A stretch of 64,000 nt of DNA, taken from NCBI RefSeq assembly GCF_019457635.1, contig NZ_CP080412.1, positions 2,976,001-3,040,000 of the forward strand. The letters run 5' to 3'. The stretch comes from Shewanella mangrovisoli (GTDB lineage Bacteria > Pseudomonadota > Gammaproteobacteria > Enterobacterales > Shewanellaceae). The notes beneath the pieces were generated by a model. That model had not been told where the DNA came from. It worked only from the letters and a program-made list of their open reading frames with translations, and made no database searches. Below are positions 52,592 to 63,128 of this stretch, in pieces; positions within the stretch are counted from its first letter, which is position 1; each line of letters begins with the position of its first letter. A program made the translations under genes and the position numbers.

Positions 52592-54457
52592 TTAACCTTC
52601 TACAGGGTAATGAACTTTCGCATTCGCTTTCAGTGACTCAATCAGACCACGGTAATCCGCTTCGCTGTATTGTGCATTTAAGCGTTGTTTCAGCGCATTG
52701 ACTAACTCATCGCTAACAGACTCTGCCGCGTTCACTTTATCCAGAGCAATCACAGCGTAGCCATTGGCTAAAGCAACAGTGTCAACCACAGGTGCAGCAC
52801 TCGGCGTTGGCATTTGGAAGGCTTTGCCTACAATGGCTGCATCTACGTCTTGTGCGCCACGGCCCAGTTTAGTCTTAGCCGTTAAAGTCACATCAGTCGC
52901 GCCCGCTTTAACTTGGGTCATCAGCTCTTGTGCCTTAGCTCGTGCCGCTTCGTTCGCTTGATCTTGCTTCAAACGCTCAGCGATGTCTGCCTTCACTTCG
53001 GCTAATGGCATAGTGCCCGCATCGTGATGTTCCTTCATACGGATAACCACAACATGGTTTGGCTCAAGCTCGATGACTTCACTGTTTAGACCTTGGCGTA
53101 AAACCGTGTCAGAGAACGCCGCTTTAACTACGTCAGGCTTGTTCAATGCCGCTGGCACATCATCACGTGAGAACATTGGCGTAGTCTTAATCTCAACACC
53201 CACCACTTTTGCGGTTTCGGCTAAGGTATCAGGCACTTCGTAGCTGGTATCAGCCAGTTTGCTTTGTAAGCTATAGAATTGATCGACCGCTTTTTTCTCT
53301 TGCAGCTGAGCCACAATCTTCGCTTTCACATCCGCAAATGGCACGGTAGTACCAGGTTGAACGTCTAACAGTTTGATGATGTGGAAACCAAAATCCGTTT
53401 TCACAACACCAGAATGCTGACCTTTTTGCAGTGCAAACAGTGCAGTATCAAAGCTTGGGTCCATGACACCGGGTTCAAACCAGTCTAATTTACCGCCCTG
53501 CTCCGCACTTAAGGTATCTTCAGAGTTGGCTTTAGCTAACTCTGCAAAATCAGCACCGTTATCTAACTGCTTAGCCAAATCTTCAGCCTTGGCTTTCGCC
53601 GCCGCTTCATCGCTGCCTGGACCAATCAGAATGTGCGCCGCTAAACGTTTCTCGTTAGACACATATTGCGTCTTATGTTCATCGTAGTAAGTCTGAGCTT
53701 CTTCATCGGTCACTTTGCTGTCTTTAGCAAAATCAGCCGCGTTTAACTCGACATACTCTAAGCTCACCTTCTCAGGGCTCATAAACTGGCCTTGATTAGT
53801 GTCGTAGTAGTTTTTAACTTGCTCGTCTGTCACAGAGGCATTCGCAAGGAATGGCGCAGAATCGACGACTAAGTAGCGAATGTCGCGAGTTTGACCTTGC
53901 AGCTCAGCTAATTGCTTAGCTTCACCAGGTAATACGAATTCAGTGCCCACTAACGCCGCAGTTAACTGACGACGGGTCATATCGACACGCATCATGCTTC
54001 TGAAAGTTTGTGGCTGATAGCCTAACTGACGCAAAATCGCTTGATAACGGTCGTTATCGAATTTGCCATCGGTTTGGAAAGCGGGTTCTGATTTAATCGC
54101 CGTGATAATTTGCTCGTCAGACACACGTAGCCCCATCGCGGCGGCAGCTTGGTCAATCAATTTATCGGCCACTAAACGTTCGAGTACGCTCTGCTTGATG
54201 CTTTCTAGGTATCTTTCGTCGGCAGATAACGCAGCAAACATTTCGCCCAGTTGTTGCTCCATACGAGCGCGTTCGCTCTGATAGGCCTGCTCTAACTCGG
54301 CTTTAGTGATTTTGTCACCGTTGACTTCTGCGGCAGGGACGTCCGATTTTGAGCCTAAATAGCTACTCACGCCTGCAAATGCAAAAGATAAAATCACAAG
54401 TACGAGAATGCCTTTAGCAATCACGCCTTGCGAACCGTCGCGGATCTTTTCTAACAT
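52592..54457 (-). CDS. ppiD: Periplasmic folding chaperone PpiD
   Basis: PpiD is anchored in the inner membrane and helps proteins emerge from the Sec translocon. The 621-residue protein has an N-terminal anchor (LVLVILSFAFAGVSSYLGS), a SurA-type chaperone region, and a central parvulin domain (LAAHILIGPGSDEAAAKA through FGFHIIKLLD). A second, less clear parvulin-like region follows. It is the next gene after hupB on the minus strand, the same order as in E. coli lon-hupB-ppiD. Confidence 0.93.
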   Translation of the reverse strand: MLEKIRDGSQGVIAKGILVLVILSFAFAGVSSYLGSKSDVPAAEVNGDKITKAELEQAYQSERARMEQQLGEMFAALSADERYLESIKQSVLERLVADKLIDQAAAAMGLRVSDEQIITAIKSEPAFQTDGKFDNDRYQAILRQLGYQPQTFRSMMRVDMTRRQLTAALVGTEFVLPGEAKQLAELQGQTRDIRYLVVDSAPFLANASVTDEQVKNYYDTNQGQFMSPEKVSLEYVELNAADFAKDSKVTDEEAQTYYDEHKTQYVSNEKRLAAHILIGPGSDEAAAKAKAEDLAKQLDNGADFAELAKANSEDTLSAEQGGKLDWFEPGVMDPSFDTALFALQKGQHSGVVKTDFGFHIIKLLDVQPGTTVPFADVKAKIVAQLQEKKAVDQFYSLQSKLADTSYEVPDTLAETAKVVGVEIKTTPMFSRDDVPAALNKPDVVKAAFSDTVLRQGLNSEVIELEPNHVVVIRMKEHHDAGTMPLAEVKADIAERLKQDQANEAARAKAQELMTQVKAGATDVTLTAKTKLGRGAQDVDAAIVGKAFQMPTPSAAPVVDTVALANGYAVIALDKVNAAESVSDELVNALKQRLNAQYSEADYRGLIESLKANAKVHYPVEG

Positions 54458-54490
54458 CAGATTTCTCGCTCGTTGCGATTAACAAAATAA

Positions 54491-54519
54491 AAAGGCGCAT
54501 CAACTTGAGATGCGCCTTT
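54491..54519 (-). terminator. Terminator upstream of ppiD (hupB side)
   Basis: AAAGGCGCATC with GATGCGCCTTT forms an 11-bp stem around a seven-base loop with T residues on the minus strand. Confidence 0.85.
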
Positions 54520-54622
54520 CTGTAATTTATGGGGATTATTCAGACGCTACCACTGGTAAGTGCTAAAACCCCGAGTAATGGTAGAAATTGTGCTTCAAAA
54601 TCCATTACTTTCAATTCGTAAA

Positions 54623-54644
54623 AAGCACTGTTTAAACAGTGCTT
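54623..54644 (-). terminator. Terminator after hupB
   Basis: AAGCACTG-TTTAAA-CAGTGCTT is a perfect palindrome 40 bases after the hupB stop, followed by TTTTT on the minus strand. Confidence 0.82.
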
Positions 54645-54683
54645 ATCATTACGAACGCCTTACAAAGGCTACGATATCAAAAA

Positions 54684-54956
54684 TTAATTGACAGCGTCTT
54701 TCAGAGCTTTACCAGCTTTGAATGCTGGAATTTTTGCTGCTGCGATTTTGATTTCTTGACCCGTTTGTGGGTTGCGACCAGTACGCTCAGCACGTTCACG
54801 CACTTCAAAAGTACCAAAACCAACAAGAGAAATTTTATCGCCTTCTTTCAGACCTTCGGTCACAGCAGCGATAAAAGAATCCAGTGCACGGCCAGCAGCG
54901 GCTTTAGAAATGTCAGCACCAGAAGCGATTTTCTCGATTAGTTCAGATTTGTTCAT
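54684..54956 (-). CDS. hupB: DNA-binding protein HU-beta
   Basis: HU-beta is a small dimeric nucleoid protein that bends DNA. The 90-residue protein starts [20 protein letters not shown] and has the beta-arm [20 protein letters not shown]. It starts at 54956 with AAGGGGA nearby; the longer frame adds 13 unrelated residues. Two terminators isolate it from ppiD, and lon lies upstream, as in E. coli. Confidence 0.96.
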   Translation of the reverse strand: MNKSELIEKIASGADISKAAAGRALDSFIAAVTEGLKEGDKISLVGFGTFEVRERAERTGRNPQTGQEIKIAAAKIPAFKAGKALKDAVN

Positions 54957-55215
54957 GTCATCCCCTTGAATGTAATTTTTTTGCGCCGCAACCAAATCCG
55001 TCTCTAGAGCGGTCTGCGGAGGCTTTTATAACAAGCTTGAATTCAAAGTTCAAGCTGAGTTCGAAAACCAAAGAAATAAAACTGGATACAGCTCAAAGCC
55101 AGTTGCGCCAAGGGCTTGGAGCAACCGACTCTCCACAGACCTAGGCTACCACAGGTCTGCGCTTTGTTAAGCCCCTTTTTTCATTTTTTTTAGCGTGATA
55201 GCGCATTTTCTTGCG

Positions 55216-57573
55216 TTATGCCAAGTTTTTAACCACTTCGAAGCCTTCAACCGGTCTTTCCAGCGCCAGTTTTAACACTTCGTCGACCCAACGCACGGGA
55301 CGAATTTCCAGATCGGCAATCACATTGGCAGGAATTTCTTCCAGATCACGCTCGTTTTCTTTTGGAATAAGTACCAATTTAATGCCACCACGGTGTGCCG
55401 CGAGCAGTTTTTCTTTTAAACCGCCAATAGGTAACACTTCTCCGCGTAAGGTAATTTCACCCGTCATCGCCACATCGGCGCGCACAGGATTACCCGTTAA
55501 GCTAGACACTAATGCAGTACACATTGCCGCGCCCGCAGATGGACCATCTTTTGGCGTCGCCCCTTCTGGCACGTGAACATGGATATCCCGCTTCTCATAA
55601 AAGTCGCCATTGATACCTAATTGTTCCGCACGGGCACGCACGACCGTCATCGCCGCTTGAATCGACTCTTGCATCACATCGCCAAGTGAGCCAGTGTAGG
55701 TCAACTTGCCTTTGCCGGGCACAGAGGTCGCTTCAATGGTGAGCAGATCGCCACCCACTTCGGTCCACGCCAAACCTGTGACTTGACCGATTTGGTTGTT
55801 CGACTCCGCCTTACCATAGTCAAAACGCTGCACACCGAGGAAAGACTTGAGATTGTCCGCAGTAACAGTGACTGACTTGATAGACTTATCCAGCAGGATC
55901 ATTTTCACGACCTTGCGGCAAATCTTCGACAATTCACGCTCTAATGCACGCACACCGGCTTCACGGGTGTAGTAGCGGATAATGCCAACTATCGCACTGT
56001 CCTCAATGTGAATTTCGTTCGCTTTAAGACCGTTACGCTCGATTTGCTTGGTCAGTAAATGCTGCTTAGCGATATTGAGCTTCTCATCTTCGGTGTAACC
56101 CGACAGACGAATAACTTCCATACGGTCCAGCAATGGGCCAGGAATATTCATCGAGTTCGAGGTCGCCACGAACATCACATCGGATAAGTCGTAATCGACT
56201 TCGAGGTAATGGTCGTTAAAAGTCGCGTTTTGTTCAGGATCAAGCACCTCTAACAGTGCTGACGCTGGGTCGCCGCGCATATCCGAGCTCATTTTGTCGA
56301 TTTCATCGAGCAAGAATAAGGGGTTTTTCACGCCCACTTTCGCCATCTTTTGAATGACTTTACCCGGCATTGAGCCAATGTAAGTACGGCGATGACCACG
56401 GATTTCCGCTTCATCACGCACGCCGCCTAAGGCAACACGCACATACTTACGACCAGTTGCTTTCGCAATCGATTGACCTAATGAGGTTTTACCTACCCCT
56501 GGTGGGCCGACTAAGCACAGGATAGGCCCCTTAAGTTGACGCACACGGCTCTGCACTGCCAAGTATTCCAGAATACGGTCTTTGACCTTTTCCAGACCAT
56601 AGTGGTCGGTATCCAGCACTTCTTGAGCTTTGGCTAAATCGCGTTTGATTTTAGAGCGTTGACTCCAAGGCACAGAGGTCATCCAATCCACGTAACTGCG
56701 AACTACGGTCGCTTCGGCAGACATAGGTGACATCATGCGTAATTTATTCAGCTCGGCGACGGCCTTCTCTTTGGCATCGCTCGGCATGTTGGCTTCTTCA
56801 ATCTTACGATTTAAGACTTCAAACTCATCGTGGCCTTCGTCTAAGTCACCCAATTCTTTTTGGATGGCTTTCATCTGTTCGTTCAGATAATACTCACGCT
56901 GGCTCTTTTCCATCTGTTTTTTAACGCGGGTACGGATACGTTTCTCGACCTGTAGCAGGTCAATTTCCGACTCCATCATCGCCATTAAATATTCCAGACG
57001 CTCACCGACGTTCGTCATCTCCAGCACGGACTGTTTGTCCTCAAGCTTGAGTGGCATGTGGGCCGCCATGGTATCGGCAAGGCGCGCCGCTTCATCGATG
57101 CCCGAGAGTGAGGTCAAGACTTCAGGTGGGATCTTCTTGTTGAGCTTGATATAGCCTTCAAATTGGCCAATCGCGCTACGAACCAAGACTTCCTCTTCTT
57201 TATCTTCTAAAGGCTCAGACTCGAGATATTCCGCCTTAGCCACAAAGAAATCCGCTTCTTGGGTATAACGGGTAATACGGGCGCGGCGACCACCTTCGAC
57301 CAGTACTTTTACCGTACCGTCAGGCAGTTTAAGCAGCTGCAGAATAGATGCCACTGTACCGACTTCAAAGATATCGTCTTTGGTCGGCTCGTCTAACTCA
57401 GCGTCACGCTGAGCGACTAAAATAATTTGCTTATCCTGGGCCATTGCCGTTTCGAGACAACGAATCGATTTTTCTCGGCCAACGAACAACGGAATTACCA
57501 TATGGGGATAGACCACCACATCTCTCAGTGGTAGCACGGGGAGTTCGATATGCGCTTCACGCTCTAAGGTCAT
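55216..57573 (-). CDS. lon: ATP-dependent protease Lon
   Basis: Lon unfolds and degrades misfolded and regulatory proteins in the cytosol. The 785-residue protein has the N-terminal substrate domain ([20 protein letters not shown]), Walker [14 protein letters not shown], Walker [12 protein letters not shown], and the serine-lysine dyad in [11 protein letters not shown] and [15 protein letters not shown] predicted sigma32 promoter lies upstream. clpX lies before it and hupB after it on the same strand. Confidence 0.97.
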   Translation of the reverse strand: MTLEREAHIELPVLPLRDVVVYPHMVIPLFVGREKSIRCLETAMAQDKQIILVAQRDAELDEPTKDDIFEVGTVASILQLLKLPDGTVKVLVEGGRRARITRYTQEADFFVAKAEYLESEPLEDKEEEVLVRSAIGQFEGYIKLNKKIPPEVLTSLSGIDEAARLADTMAAHMPLKLEDKQSVLEMTNVGERLEYLMAMMESEIDLLQVEKRIRTRVKKQMEKSQREYYLNEQMKAIQKELGDLDEGHDEFEVLNRKIEEANMPSDAKEKAVAELNKLRMMSPMSAEATVVRSYVDWMTSVPWSQRSKIKRDLAKAQEVLDTDHYGLEKVKDRILEYLAVQSRVRQLKGPILCLVGPPGVGKTSLGQSIAKATGRKYVRVALGGVRDEAEIRGHRRTYIGSMPGKVIQKMAKVGVKNPLFLLDEIDKMSSDMRGDPASALLEVLDPEQNATFNDHYLEVDYDLSDVMFVATSNSMNIPGPLLDRMEVIRLSGYTEDEKLNIAKQHLLTKQIERNGLKANEIHIEDSAIVGIIRYYTREAGVRALERELSKICRKVVKMILLDKSIKSVTVTADNLKSFLGVQRFDYGKAESNNQIGQVTGLAWTEVGGDLLTIEATSVPGKGKLTYTGSLGDVMQESIQAAMTVVRARAEQLGINGDFYEKRDIHVHVPEGATPKDGPSAGAAMCTALVSSLTGNPVRADVAMTGEITLRGEVLPIGGLKEKLLAAHRGGIKLVLIPKENERDLEEIPANVIADLEIRPVRWVDEVLKLALERPVEGFEVVKNLA

Positions 57574-57613
57574 AGTTCGATTCCGTTTAGATGAAAGGGA
57601 TTAGTTAAGGAGT

Positions 57614-57640
57614 ATATTGGGGCGCTTTACAGGGTTTCAA
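57614..57640 (-). promoter_or_regulatory. Predicted sigma32 heat-shock promoter of lon
   Basis: On the minus strand TTGAAA is followed 12 bases later by CCCCAATAT, near the E. coli lon heat-shock -10 (CCCCATAT) and the CTTGAAA -35. It sits about 40 bases before the lon ATG. Confidence 0.55.
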
Positions 57641-57650
57641 TGGGCAAAAT

Positions 57651-57676
57651 AAAAAAAGGAGCCCGATGGACTCCTT
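57651..57676 (-). terminator. Terminator after clpX
   Basis: AAGGAG with CTCCTT and an inner CC/GG pair is followed by TTTTTTT on the minus strand. Confidence 0.8.
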
Positions 57677-57705
57677 GATTTTCAGATTATTAGCAATCAG
57701 TACAA

Positions 57706-58986
57706 TTATTGCTCGCCAGAGGCAGCTTGCGCTTCGTTACGCTCGTAAATCAGGATAGGTGCAGACTCACCATTCACCACAGATTCATCGACAACGGCCT
57801 TTACTACGCCCTCAATTGAAGGAATATCGTACATAGTATCCAGTAAGATACCTTCAACGATTGAACGTAGGCCACGGGCACCGGTTTTACGGGACATGGC
57901 TTTATGTGCAATCGCTTTGAGCGCATCTTCGCGGAACTCTAGCTCAACCCCTTCCATCTCAAACAGCGCGTTGTATTGTTTTGTCAGCGCGTTTTTAGGC
58001 TCAGACAGAATTTGCACTAGGGCCTCTTCGTCCAGCTCGGTCAGCGTCGCTACAACGGGCAGACGGCCGATAAACTCAGGGATCAAGCCATATTTGACTA
58101 AATCTTCGGGTTCGACTTGGGATAAGGTTTGCGAAATCGTTGCCTTATCTTTCTCGCCCTTGACCTGTGCACCGAAACCGATACCTGAACCTACCTGAGC
58201 ACGCTGTTCAATCACTTTTTCAAGACCAGCAAATGCCCCACCACAGATAAACAGGATCTTAGAGGTATCTACCTGTAAGAACTCTTGCTGTGGATGCTTG
58301 CGACCACCTTGAGGCGGAACCGCGGCAACGGTACCTTCGATAAGTTTCAGCAGTGCTTGCTGCACGCCTTCACCCGATACGTCACGGGTAATCGATGGGT
58401 TATCCGATTTACGGCTGATCTTGTCGATTTCGTCGATATAGACGATACCGCGCTGTGCCTTTTCAACATCGTAATCGCACTTTTGCAGCAGCTTTTGAAT
58501 GATGTTTTCAACGTCTTCACCCACATAACCCGCTTCGGTTAAGGTGGTGGCGTCTGCCATAGTAAATGGGACATTCAATGAGCGCGCGAGCGTTTCAGCC
58601 AGCAGCGTCTTACCACTGCCCGTTGGACCAATCAGCAGAATGTTACTCTTGCCTAATTCCACGCCATCTTTAGGAGAAGAATTTCTCAGGCGCTTATAGT
58701 GATTGTACACAGCGACAGACAGCACTTTCTTGGCTCTGTCCTGACCAATCACATAATCGTCTAAATGCGCACGCAACTCATGTGGCGTTGGCAATTTATC
58801 ATTATCACGCTTAGGGGAGATTTCTTTAATCTCTTCACGAATGATGTCGTTGCATAATTCAACACATTCGTCGCATACGTATACTGATGGGCCTGCAATC
58901 AGTTTTCTGACTTCATGCTGGCTCTTACCGCAAAAAGAGCAGTACAGCAATTTACCGCTGTCACCATTATTTTTGTTGTCGCCCAT
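57706..58986 (-). CDS. clpX: ATP-dependent Clp protease ATP-binding subunit ClpX
   Basis: ClpX unfolds tagged proteins and feeds them to ClpP. The 426-residue protein has the N-terminal zinc domain ([14 protein letters not shown] and CDECVELC), Walker [13 protein letters not shown], Walker [10 protein letters not shown], and the [18 protein letters not shown] region. It lies 99 bases after clpP on the minus strand and upstream of lon. A terminator follows it, so lon has its own promoter. Confidence 0.97.
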   Translation of the reverse strand: MGDNKNNGDSGKLLYCSFCGKSQHEVRKLIAGPSVYVCDECVELCNDIIREEIKEISPKRDNDKLPTPHELRAHLDDYVIGQDRAKKVLSVAVYNHYKRLRNSSPKDGVELGKSNILLIGPTGSGKTLLAETLARSLNVPFTMADATTLTEAGYVGEDVENIIQKLLQKCDYDVEKAQRGIVYIDEIDKISRKSDNPSITRDVSGEGVQQALLKLIEGTVAAVPPQGGRKHPQQEFLQVDTSKILFICGGAFAGLEKVIEQRAQVGSGIGFGAQVKGEKDKATISQTLSQVEPEDLVKYGLIPEFIGRLPVVATLTELDEEALVQILSEPKNALTKQYNALFEMEGVELEFREDALKAIAHKAMSRKTGARGLRSIVEGILLDTMYDIPSIEGVVKAVVDESVVNGESAPILIYERNEAQAASGEQ

Positions 58987-59085
58987 TAATTACCTCATTT
59001 GCAGTCTGCTCTACTGCTTGTCTTAAACTTGCTAACCCTTTACTGGGCTTTGCTTAATAGAGCATAGCCCAGTCAAAAGTAAAAA

Positions 59086-59694
59086 TCAGCCGCGTTTAGT
59101 CATCACAGCGTCAACTAAACCATATTCAACTGCTTGAGTCGCACTCATGAAGTTGTCGCGGTCGGTATCACGTTCAATCACTTCGAGTGGCTGGCCAGTA
59201 TGCTCTGACAGCATCAGGTTCAATTTATGCTTGATGCCTAAGATCTCTTGGGCATGAATCGCAATATCAGAAGCCTGACCTTGGAATCCACCCAGTGGTT
59301 GGTGGATCATCACGCGAGAGTTAGGTAAGCAGAAACGCTTGCCCTTTTCGCCACCCGCTAATAAAAACGCGCCCATGCTGGCCGCTTGACCGATACACAC
59401 AGTGCTGACATTCGGCTTAATAAATTGCATGGTATCGTAAATCGCCATGCCCGCAGTGACCGAGCCACCGGGTGAGTTGATATATAGGAAGATATCTTTA
59501 TCTGGGCTTTCTGACTCGAGGAATAGCAACTGCGCTACAATCAGATTCGCCATATGCTCTTCAACTTGACCCACTAAGAAGATAATCCGCTCTTTTAACA
59601 GACGAGAATAAATATCGAATGAGCGTTCACCCTTAGCCGTCTGTTCGATCACCATAGGCACTAAAGCACTTTGTATGTCTGACGCATTATGCAT
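59086..59694 (-). CDS. clpP: ATP-dependent Clp protease proteolytic subunit ClpP
   Basis: ClpP is the tetradecameric serine protease chamber that works with ClpX or ClpA. The 202-residue protein has catalytic Ser in [14 protein letters not shown], His in [12 protein letters not shown], and Asp in TDRDNF. It starts at 59694 with AGGGA eight bases upstream. A promoter-hairpin arrangement lies between it and tig. Length matches E. coli ClpP. Confidence 0.97.
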   Translation of the reverse strand: MHNASDIQSALVPMVIEQTAKGERSFDIYSRLLKERIIFLVGQVEEHMANLIVAQLLFLESESPDKDIFLYINSPGGSVTAGMAIYDTMQFIKPNVSTVCIGQAASMGAFLLAGGEKGKRFCLPNSRVMIHQPLGGFQGQASDIAIHAQEILGIKHKLNLMLSEHTGQPLEVIERDTDRDNFMSATQAVEYGLVDAVMTKRG

Positions 59695-59714
59695 TATTCG
59701 TTTCCCTAAATAAA

Positions 59715-59748
59715 AATGGCTCGCATGAGGAGCCTCATACGAGCCATT
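59715..59748 (-). terminator. Long hairpin between tig and clpP (terminator or leader)
   Basis: On the minus strand AATGGCTCGTATGAGG and CCTCATGCGAGCCATT pair as a 16-bp stem (one G-U) with a CU loop and then TTTTTATTT. It ends about 20 bases before the clpP ATG, next to its ribosome site. It overlaps the -10 of a predicted clpP promoter. Confidence 0.75.
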
Positions 59749-59776
59749 ATAAATGGCGAACTGCCAATCAAGTCAA
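59746..59776 (-). promoter_or_regulatory. Predicted clpP promoter overlapping the tig-clpP hairpin
   Basis: On the minus strand TTGACT (-35) lies 19 bases before a perfect TATAAT (-10). Transcription would start inside the 5' arm of the hairpin at 59715-59748. The 19-base spacer is long. Confidence 0.5.
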
Positions 59777-59783
59777 GCTTAGG

Positions 59784-61088
59784 TTATGCGCGACCTGTAG
59801 CCTTGTTCATAAATTCTTCAAAAGCGACTTCTTTTTCGGTCACTTTGGCAGATTTCAGCAGTGCTTCAACAGCTTGCTCTTCAAGCGCAACGTTGCGCAT
59901 GTTTTGCATCAGCTCTTTGTTGCTGTTGTAATACGCAACAACTTCACTTGGATCTTCGTATGCAGAAGCCATAGAAGCGATTAACGCTTGTACACGCTCA
60001 TCTTCCGCTTTCAGCTCGTTAGTCTTGATAACTTCGCCTAATAACAGACCGATTTTCACGCGACGAGCCGCTTGCTCAGTGAATAATTCCGCTGGCAGTT
60101 CTGGCATGTTAGCCGTTTGACCGCCGAAACGTTGCATCGCTTGTTGACGCAGTACGTTAACTTCGCCATCGATCAGTGCTTTTGGCAGTTCGATGTCGTT
60201 GTTAGCTAATAAACCAGTGATCACTTGCTCTTTCACGTTTGCTTTTAACGCTTGCTCAAGTTCACGGTTCATGTTCTTACGGATTTCAGTTTTCAGCGCT
60301 TCTAAGCCACCTTCGCTGATACCGAATAATGCAGCAAACTCATCGTTTACTTCTGGTAAGTTAGCCGCTAACACTTCAGTTAGAGTAATAGCAAACTTAG
60401 CCGCTTTACCTTTTAAGTTTTCAGCGTGATATTCTTCTGGGAAAGTCACGTCGATAACGAATTCTTCACCGGCTTTGTGACCTAAGATACCCGCTTCGAA
60501 ACCAGGGATCATACGGCCGCTGCCTAATTGCAGTTCGAAATCATCAGCTTTACCGCCTTCGAATTCAACACCGTCAACTGAACCAACAAAGTTCATTTTC
60601 ACTTTGTCGCCGTCAGCCGCTTCACGCTCAACAGCGGCAAAAGTCGCGTGTTGCTTACGTAAAGTTTCGATCATGCTGTCTACGTCAGCATCGGTTACAG
60701 ACGCTTTTGGTTGTTCTACTTCGATTGCATCTAAACCTTTCAGCTCGACTTCTGGGTAGATTTCGAAAGTCGCGACGAATTCGAATTTTTCACCGTCAGT
60801 CGCACCAGGTACGAAAGTTGGTGCGCCAGCTGGGTTTAATTTCTCAGCGATGATCGCTTCGATAAAGTTACGTTGCATCACTTCACCAGTGATGTCTTGA
60901 CGAATAGCGGCGCCATAACGTTTGTTGATTACAGTAACAGGCACTTTGCCAGGACGGAAACCTGGGATACGAGCACGCTTAGCTTCACGTTGTAAACTGT
61001 CTTTAACCAGTTTTTCAATTTGTTCAGCAGGAACAGAAATGGTCAGGCGACGCTCTAGGCCTTGGGTTGCTTCAACAGAAACTTGCAT
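59784..61088 (-). CDS. tig: Trigger factor
   Basis: Trigger factor is the ribosome-bound chaperone and prolyl isomerase for nascent chains. The 434-residue protein starts [20 protein letters not shown] and has the ribosome-docking [17 protein letters not shown], the FKBP domain ([17 protein letters not shown]) and a C-terminal helical chaperone domain. Start 61088 has GAGG about seven bases upstream; the longer frame adds 17 non-homologous residues. clpP and clpX lie downstream on the same strand. Confidence 0.96.
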   Translation of the reverse strand: MQVSVEATQGLERRLTISVPAEQIEKLVKDSLQREAKRARIPGFRPGKVPVTVINKRYGAAIRQDITGEVMQRNFIEAIIAEKLNPAGAPTFVPGATDGEKFEFVATFEIYPEVELKGLDAIEVEQPKASVTDADVDSMIETLRKQHATFAAVEREAADGDKVKMNFVGSVDGVEFEGGKADDFELQLGSGRMIPGFEAGILGHKAGEEFVIDVTFPEEYHAENLKGKAAKFAITLTEVLAANLPEVNDEFAALFGISEGGLEALKTEIRKNMNRELEQALKANVKEQVITGLLANNDIELPKALIDGEVNVLRQQAMQRFGGQTANMPELPAELFTEQAARRVKIGLLLGEVIKTNELKAEDERVQALIASMASAYEDPSEVVAYYNSNKELMQNMRNVALEEQAVEALLKSAKVTEKEVAFEEFMNKATGRA

Positions 61089-61296
61089 TGTTTTACCTCG
61101 AAATTTGTCTAACGTCCTTTGTAATAGTCGAGTCATCAACTATTCAGGTATTCGTTTCTTGATCATTAAATTTGACTACAATGCCCACCACTATTGGCTT
61201 TCGGCACAGGTCGCTGTTAGTTGATATCTATCAAGACGCGACATTATAGCCACCGTTTTGTGCAGAGTCGAGCCTCTACGGCCGAATCTAGGGTAT

Positions 61297-61325
61297 AAAA
61301 AAAGCGACCAGAGGTCGCTTTTTTT
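61297..61325. terminator. Bidirectional terminator after the tRNA operon
   Basis: AAAAAAAGCGACC with GGTCGCTTTTTTT is a 13-bp stem around a three-base loop. Confidence 0.93.
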
Positions 61326-61350
61326 ATTTTGTACTCAAAGTACTTAAAAA

Positions 61351-61427
61351 TGGGGTGACTGATGGGGCTCGAACCCACGACAACCGGAATCACAATCCGG
61401 GACTCTACCAACTGAGCTACAATCACC
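61351..61427 (-). tRNA. tRNA-His (GTG)
   Basis: The minus strand folds as a full cloverleaf with acceptor GTGATTG/CAGTCAC, anticodon GTG in ATTGTGATT, T-loop GGTTCGAGCC, and encoded CCA. The base before position 1 gives G-1, which pairs with C73 as required for tRNA-His. Confidence 0.95.
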
Positions 61428-61435
61428 ACTGAAAC

Positions 61436-61512
61436 TGGCACGCCCGGCAGGATTCGAACCTGCGACCATCCGCTTAGAAGGCGGATGCTCTATCCAACTG
61501 AGCTACGGGCGC
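61436..61512 (-). tRNA. tRNA-Arg (TCT)
   Basis: The cloverleaf on the minus strand has acceptor GCGCCCG, anticodon TCT in CCTTCTAAG, T-loop GGTTCGAATCC, and an encoded CCA. It is upstream of tRNA-His in the same operon. Confidence 0.95.
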
Positions 61513-61621
61513 ATGGTTTACAGACTCTGCTGTATCCTAACCTACGTGGGATAAATAATTTAGGTTATCCGCTATTACCCGCTCAAATTAACTGAATAAT
61601 CATGAGCCAATAATATTAAAG

Positions 61622-61698
<77 letters not shown>

Positions 61699-61713
61699 AA
61701 GGTCTTACATATT

Positions 61714-61793
61714 CTGGTATTCATTCAGAGGTTCCCTCTGGTCCACTCCCATCCAAATCAGGATGCGCTATTGGACTACATTAATTACCAATA
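61714..61793 (-). pseudogene. Decayed tRNA-Pro at the head of the tRNA operon
   Basis: Minus-strand sequence parallels tRNA-Pro along its length: TTAATGTAGTCCAATAGCGCAT, split here as TTAATGTAGTCC and AATAGCGCAT, then CCTGATTTGGATG, GGACCAGAGGG and AACCTCTGAATG ending in TACCA. The anticodon loop and T-loop are altered and the acceptor no longer pairs well. It lies 15 bases upstream of the intact tRNA-Pro. Confidence 0.7.
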
Positions 61794-61841
61794 ATCTTTG
61801 TTTTCATAGCAAATGAGCACATCTGCTTGAGAACGGAGCGC

Positions 61842-61870
61842 ATCTTAGCCCCTCACTCTGCACCCGTCAA
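61842..61870 (-). promoter_or_regulatory. tRNA operon promoter with GC-rich discriminator
   Basis: On the minus strand TTGACG (-35) and TAAGAT (-10) are 17 bases apart, followed by GCGCTCC. A GC-rich discriminator is typical of stringently controlled stable-RNA promoters. The decayed tRNA would be the first unit of the transcript. Confidence 0.7.
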
Positions 61871-62051
61871 CGATTTTTTTAAGCATTCAAACTAGATGCT
61901 GAATTATCAGGCGAATACGCCTGTTTTTATCCATTTCGCCGCGGCTTTCACCATGACACACCCGCAACGCCCTGTTAAAATAGCCACGATTGCCACTCTC
62001 TGTGTTAACGACAGTTTTCACCATCGCCCATATAAAGGATATCCTACACCC

Positions 62052-62906
62052 ATGACAGCCCAAATAATCGACGGCAAGGCGATTGCTCAATCCATCCGCA
62101 CACAACTTCGCGATAAAGTAACCGCCCGCAAAGAGGCAGGACAACGCGTACCAGGTTTAGCCGTCATTCTCGTGGGAGCCGACCCCGCTTCTCAGGTTTA
62201 TGTTGGTAGTAAACGTAAAGCCTGTGAAGAAGTGGGATTTATTTCACGCTCTTACGATCTCGATACCAGTTATACCGAAGAAGCCTTATTAGCCCTTATC
62301 GACGAACTCAATGATGATCCGACGATCGACGGTATCTTAGTACAGCTTCCTCTGCCTGCGCATATTGAAGACTCTAAAGTGATCGAGCGCATTCGCCCCG
62401 ATAAAGATGTCGACGGTTTTCACCCCTATAACGTTGGCCGTTTAGCCCAGCGCATTCCCGTATTACGTTCATGCACCCCAATGGGGATCATGACCTTAAT
62501 CAAATCAACGGGTGTCGATACCTACGGATTAGATGCCGTTGTAGTAGGCGCATCAAACATTGTCGGTCGACCAATGACACTGGAGCTATTGCTTGCGGGC
62601 TGCACCACAACCACATGCCATCGTTTTACAAAAAATCTCGAACAAAAAATCCGTCAGGCAGATTTAGTCGTGGTAGCCGTGGGTAAACCGGGCTTTATCC
62701 CAGGTGAATGGATTAAGCCTGGCGCGATTGTTATCGATGTGGGTATTAACCGCTTAGAAAACGGCACCTTAGTGGGCGATGTGCAATACGATGTTGCTGC
62801 CCAAAACGCCAGCTTTATCACCCCAGTACCCGGTGGTGTCGGTCCTATGACGATTGCCAGCTTACTTGAAAATACCCTGTATGCTGCAGAGCAATATCAC
62901 GACTAA
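62052..62906 (+). CDS. folD: Bifunctional methylenetetrahydrofolate dehydrogenase/cyclohydrolase
   Basis: FolD interconverts 5,10-methylene-, methenyl- and 10-formyl-tetrahydrofolate for purine and formyl-Met synthesis. The 284-residue protein has the catalytic Lys in [29 protein letters not shown], the NADP loop [17 protein letters not shown], and the closing [18 protein letters not shown]. The start at 62052 is by homology; its AAGGAT site is unusually far (about 14 bases), and 52 extra upstream codons are open but not conserved. Confidence 0.95.
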   Translation: MTAQIIDGKAIAQSIRTQLRDKVTARKEAGQRVPGLAVILVGADPASQVYVGSKRKACEEVGFISRSYDLDTSYTEEALLALIDELNDDPTIDGILVQLPLPAHIEDSKVIERIRPDKDVDGFHPYNVGRLAQRIPVLRSCTPMGIMTLIKSTGVDTYGLDAVVVGASNIVGRPMTLELLLAGCTTTTCHRFTKNLEQKIRQADLVVVAVGKPGFIPGEWIKPGAIVIDVGINRLENGTLVGDVQYDVAAQNASFITPVPGGVGPMTIASLLENTLYAAEQYHD

Positions 62907-63048
62907 TCAGCTTCGCCATCGCGTAGATAATGGCTTAAATGATGGCGTAAGTTATGGCGTAAATCGCAGCATTTAAACCTGCTATTTAGCCATCTAAGCT
63001 CCAGTAGCCTGTAACGAATAACGTAAACTTAATCAAACGCGTGAAACC

Positions 63049-63081
63049 AATAAAAAACCTGCCATTGGCAGGTTTTTTATT
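63049..63081. terminator. Bidirectional terminator between folD and cysS
   Basis: AATAAAAAACCTGCC with GGCAGGTTTTTTATT is a 15-bp stem around ATT. Confidence 0.93.
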
Positions 63082-63128
63082 ATCGATGCAAATCTCACTT
63101 AGGCGATGAGGTTATTTCTTACGCCAAC

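Noticed and set aside
61896-62051. N-terminal extension of folD by 52 codons
   Set aside because: Open frame but not part of FolD proteins; the tRNA operon promoter lies just upstream, so it is leader sequence.
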